A stretch of DNA of 64,000 nucleotides from positions 4,402,001 to 4,466,000 of the forward strand of contig NZ_JANADK010000001.1 of assembly GCF_024199795.1 (NCBI RefSeq), written 5' to 3'. Shown here one piece after another: positions 62,941 through 64,000 of the stretch; the first letter of the stretch is position 1; each line of letters opens with the position of its first letter. The stretch is from Bradyrhizobium sp. CCGB01. GTDB taxonomy: Bacteria > Pseudomonadota > Alphaproteobacteria > Rhizobiales > Xanthobacteraceae. The notes beneath the pieces are model-generated. The model ran no database searches, was not told where the DNA came from, and saw only the letters and a list, made by a program, of their open reading frames with translations. Made by a program: the position numbers and the translations under genes.

Positions 62941-63851
62941 GAAGTCCGCCCCGCAAACAACGCCCGCTCGCGCTCGACAATCTCCGAGATGTAATCCGCG
63001 ACAGCCCTGATCCGCGCGAGGTCTTTGCTGTCTGCGTGCATCAGCATCCAGAATGTCCGCGTGATCGAGATTTCCTCGGGCAGCACCGCCACGAGCTGCG
63101 GATAATCGCTCGCCATGAAATGCGGCAGCACGGCGATGCCGAAGCCCGCGAGCGTGGCGTTGAGCTGCGCGATCAGATTGGCGCTGCGCAGGCGCGCAGA
63201 GATCCGCGGCGACACCTGCGGCAGATAGTCGAGCTCCGGCGTGAACAGCAGTTCCTCGATATAGCCGACGAAGCGATGCTGCGGCAGCACCTCGCGCGAC
63301 GTGATCTCGGGGAAACGTTCGAGATAGGCCGGCGCCGCATAAAGCCCGAGCCGATAGTCGAGCAGCTTGCGCCCGACGATGCGGCCTTCCTTCGGCATGG
63401 TCAGGCTGATGGCGATATCGGCCTCGCGCTTGGAGAGGCTGAACAGCCGCGCGGTGGCCACAAGTTGCAGGTCGAGATCCGGGTAGCGGTCGGCGAACGG
63501 CGCCAGCCGCGGCGCCAGGAAGGCGGTGCCGAACCCGTCGGGCGCACCGATCCGGACCGTGCCGGTCAGCCGTGCCACGGAGCCGCCGACCTGCTCCTGG
63601 TTGGCGACGATGGTCGATTCCATCGTTTCGGCGCTGTCGGCGACGCGCTGGCCGGCCTCCGTGAGGAGATAGCCGGTCTTGCGCCGGTCAAACAGCTTGG
63701 CCGAAAGGTGCTTCTCCAGCCGGTCCACGCGGCGGATCACCGTGGCATGGTCGACCCCGAGCTGTTTTGCCGCAGCCGACACCGAGCCGCCCCGAACGAT
63801 GGCCAGCACGAAGCGGAAGTCGTCCCAATCGATGTGACCTTGATCCAGCAT
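62937..63851 (-). CDS. LysR-family transcriptional regulator
   Basis: I choose ATG 63851 (MLDQGHIDWDDFRFVLAIVR), giving 304 residues, the normal LysR length; ATG 63872 is also possible. The winged helix-turn-helix is VSAAAKQLGVDHATVIRRVD, and a substrate-binding-like effector domain follows. It is divergent from mmsA, with 102 bases between them, and may control it. Its last codons lie in a palindromic repeat. Confidence 0.9.
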   Translation of the reverse strand: MLDQGHIDWDDFRFVLAIVRGGSVSAAAKQLGVDHATVIRRVDRLEKHLSAKLFDRRKTGYLLTEAGQRVADSAETMESTIVANQEQVGGSVARLTGTVRIGAPDGFGTAFLAPRLAPFADRYPDLDLQLVATARLFSLSKREADIAISLTMPKEGRIVGRKLLDYRLGLYAAPAYLERFPEITSREVLPQHRFVGYIEELLFTPELDYLPQVSPRISARLRSANLIAQLNATLAGFGIAVLPHFMASDYPQLVAVLPEEISITRTFWMLMHADSKDLARIRAVADYISEIVERERALFAGRTS

Positions 63852-63953
63852 TTTCGCACATCTATGGTGCATTATCTCAGACTTGAATCCCAATAAATGC
63901 AGGTCGATAGGATTTGTCAAAGCGTTCAAGCTCGGCCTCAAGGAGATCATTCC

Positions 63954-64000
63954 ATGCGTTCAGTCGGACATTTCATCGGTGGCAAGGAAGTGAAGGGCAC
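63954..64000 (+). CDS. mmsA: Methylmalonate-semialdehyde dehydrogenase, N-terminal fragment (runs off right edge)
   Basis: The ATG at 63954 follows AAGGAGATCATTCC. The 15 complete codons read MRSVGHFIGGKEVKG, with a Thr codon cut by the edge. This matches the start of CoA-acylating methylmalonate-semialdehyde dehydrogenases of valine and inositol breakdown (the HFIGGK opening is characteristic). Only this fragment is visible, so the assignment rests on the N-terminus and on the divergent LysR context. Confidence 0.65.
   Translation, partial: MRSVGHFIGGKEVKG

Overview
The window is GC-rich, densely coded chromosomal DNA with an alphaproteobacterial, Bradyrhizobium-like gene set. Evidence for this is the IalB-family periplasmic protein, an ICE-like (Irr-type) iron-control sequence, many CUT1, TRAP-TAXI and amino-acid transporters paired with catabolic enzymes, and several intergenic palindromic repeats of the kind I recall from Bradyrhizobium and Rhodopseudomonas. 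The assignment rests on gene content and recall, not on a search. I see no tRNA, rRNA, CRISPR array, transposase, integrase or phage gene.

Layout, left half. 1-5.4 kb holds an arylsulfatase 3' end, an IalB-family protein and a two-gene RND efflux operon. 5.7-11.6 kb is a TonB-dependent iron-siderophore module (receptor, PiuC-type dioxygenase, ExbB, ExbD, TonB) behind three phased ICE-like repeats. 11.6-15.1 kb is housekeeping and unlinked genes (M50 protease, LysR, EamA exporter, GFA protein). 15.1-27.1 kb is a sugar or sugar-acid catabolic region: two SDRs, an IlvD/Edd-type sugar-acid dehydratase, a LacI regulator, a CUT1 ABC importer, a DenD-like dehydrogenase, a PfkB kinase and a KDPG-type aldolase. 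Two matching LacI-type operators sit in front of its two divergent arms. 27.1-31.5 kb holds CoA-linked genes: a complete thiolase, a CaiB/BaiF CoA-transferase, and a thiolase-like protein without the nucleophilic cysteine fused by overlap to a DUF35 partner.

Layout, right half. 31.6-42.6 kb starts with a 33-codon membrane peptide, a CMD-family protein and a MazG-like protein. It continues with an unusual unit: a glutaminase-STAS-cyclic-nucleotide-domain fusion, a fused TRAP permease, a TAXI binding protein, a 73-residue biotin carrier, an IclR regulator and an acyl-CoA carboxyltransferase. The regulator's intergenic regions carry clear palindromes. No biotin carboxylase is present. 42.6-48.2 kb is an FAD-linked 2-hydroxyacid dehydrogenase, a four-gene polar amino-acid ABC importer and a class-V aminotransferase, divergent from a second IclR regulator. 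48.3-52.3 kb has two small stress or unknown proteins and an orphan Tad-type pilin-like trio. 52.4-59.1 kb has a methyltransferase, a patatin divergent from acetoacetate decarboxylase, a CorA-like transporter, a porin and an MFS carrier. 59.2-64 kb has a thiolase, an enoyl-CoA hydratase, a PaaI thioesterase, a TetR regulator, and a LysR regulator divergent from the start of mmsA.

The most interesting candidates are the BCCP/TAXI/TRAP/glutaminase-fusion/carboxyltransferase unit with its IclR palindromes, the LacI-operator pair of the sugar-acid region, the cysteine-less thiolase with DUF35, the triple ICE array, and a possible pseudoknot over the ribosome-binding site of the 27-kb thiolase.
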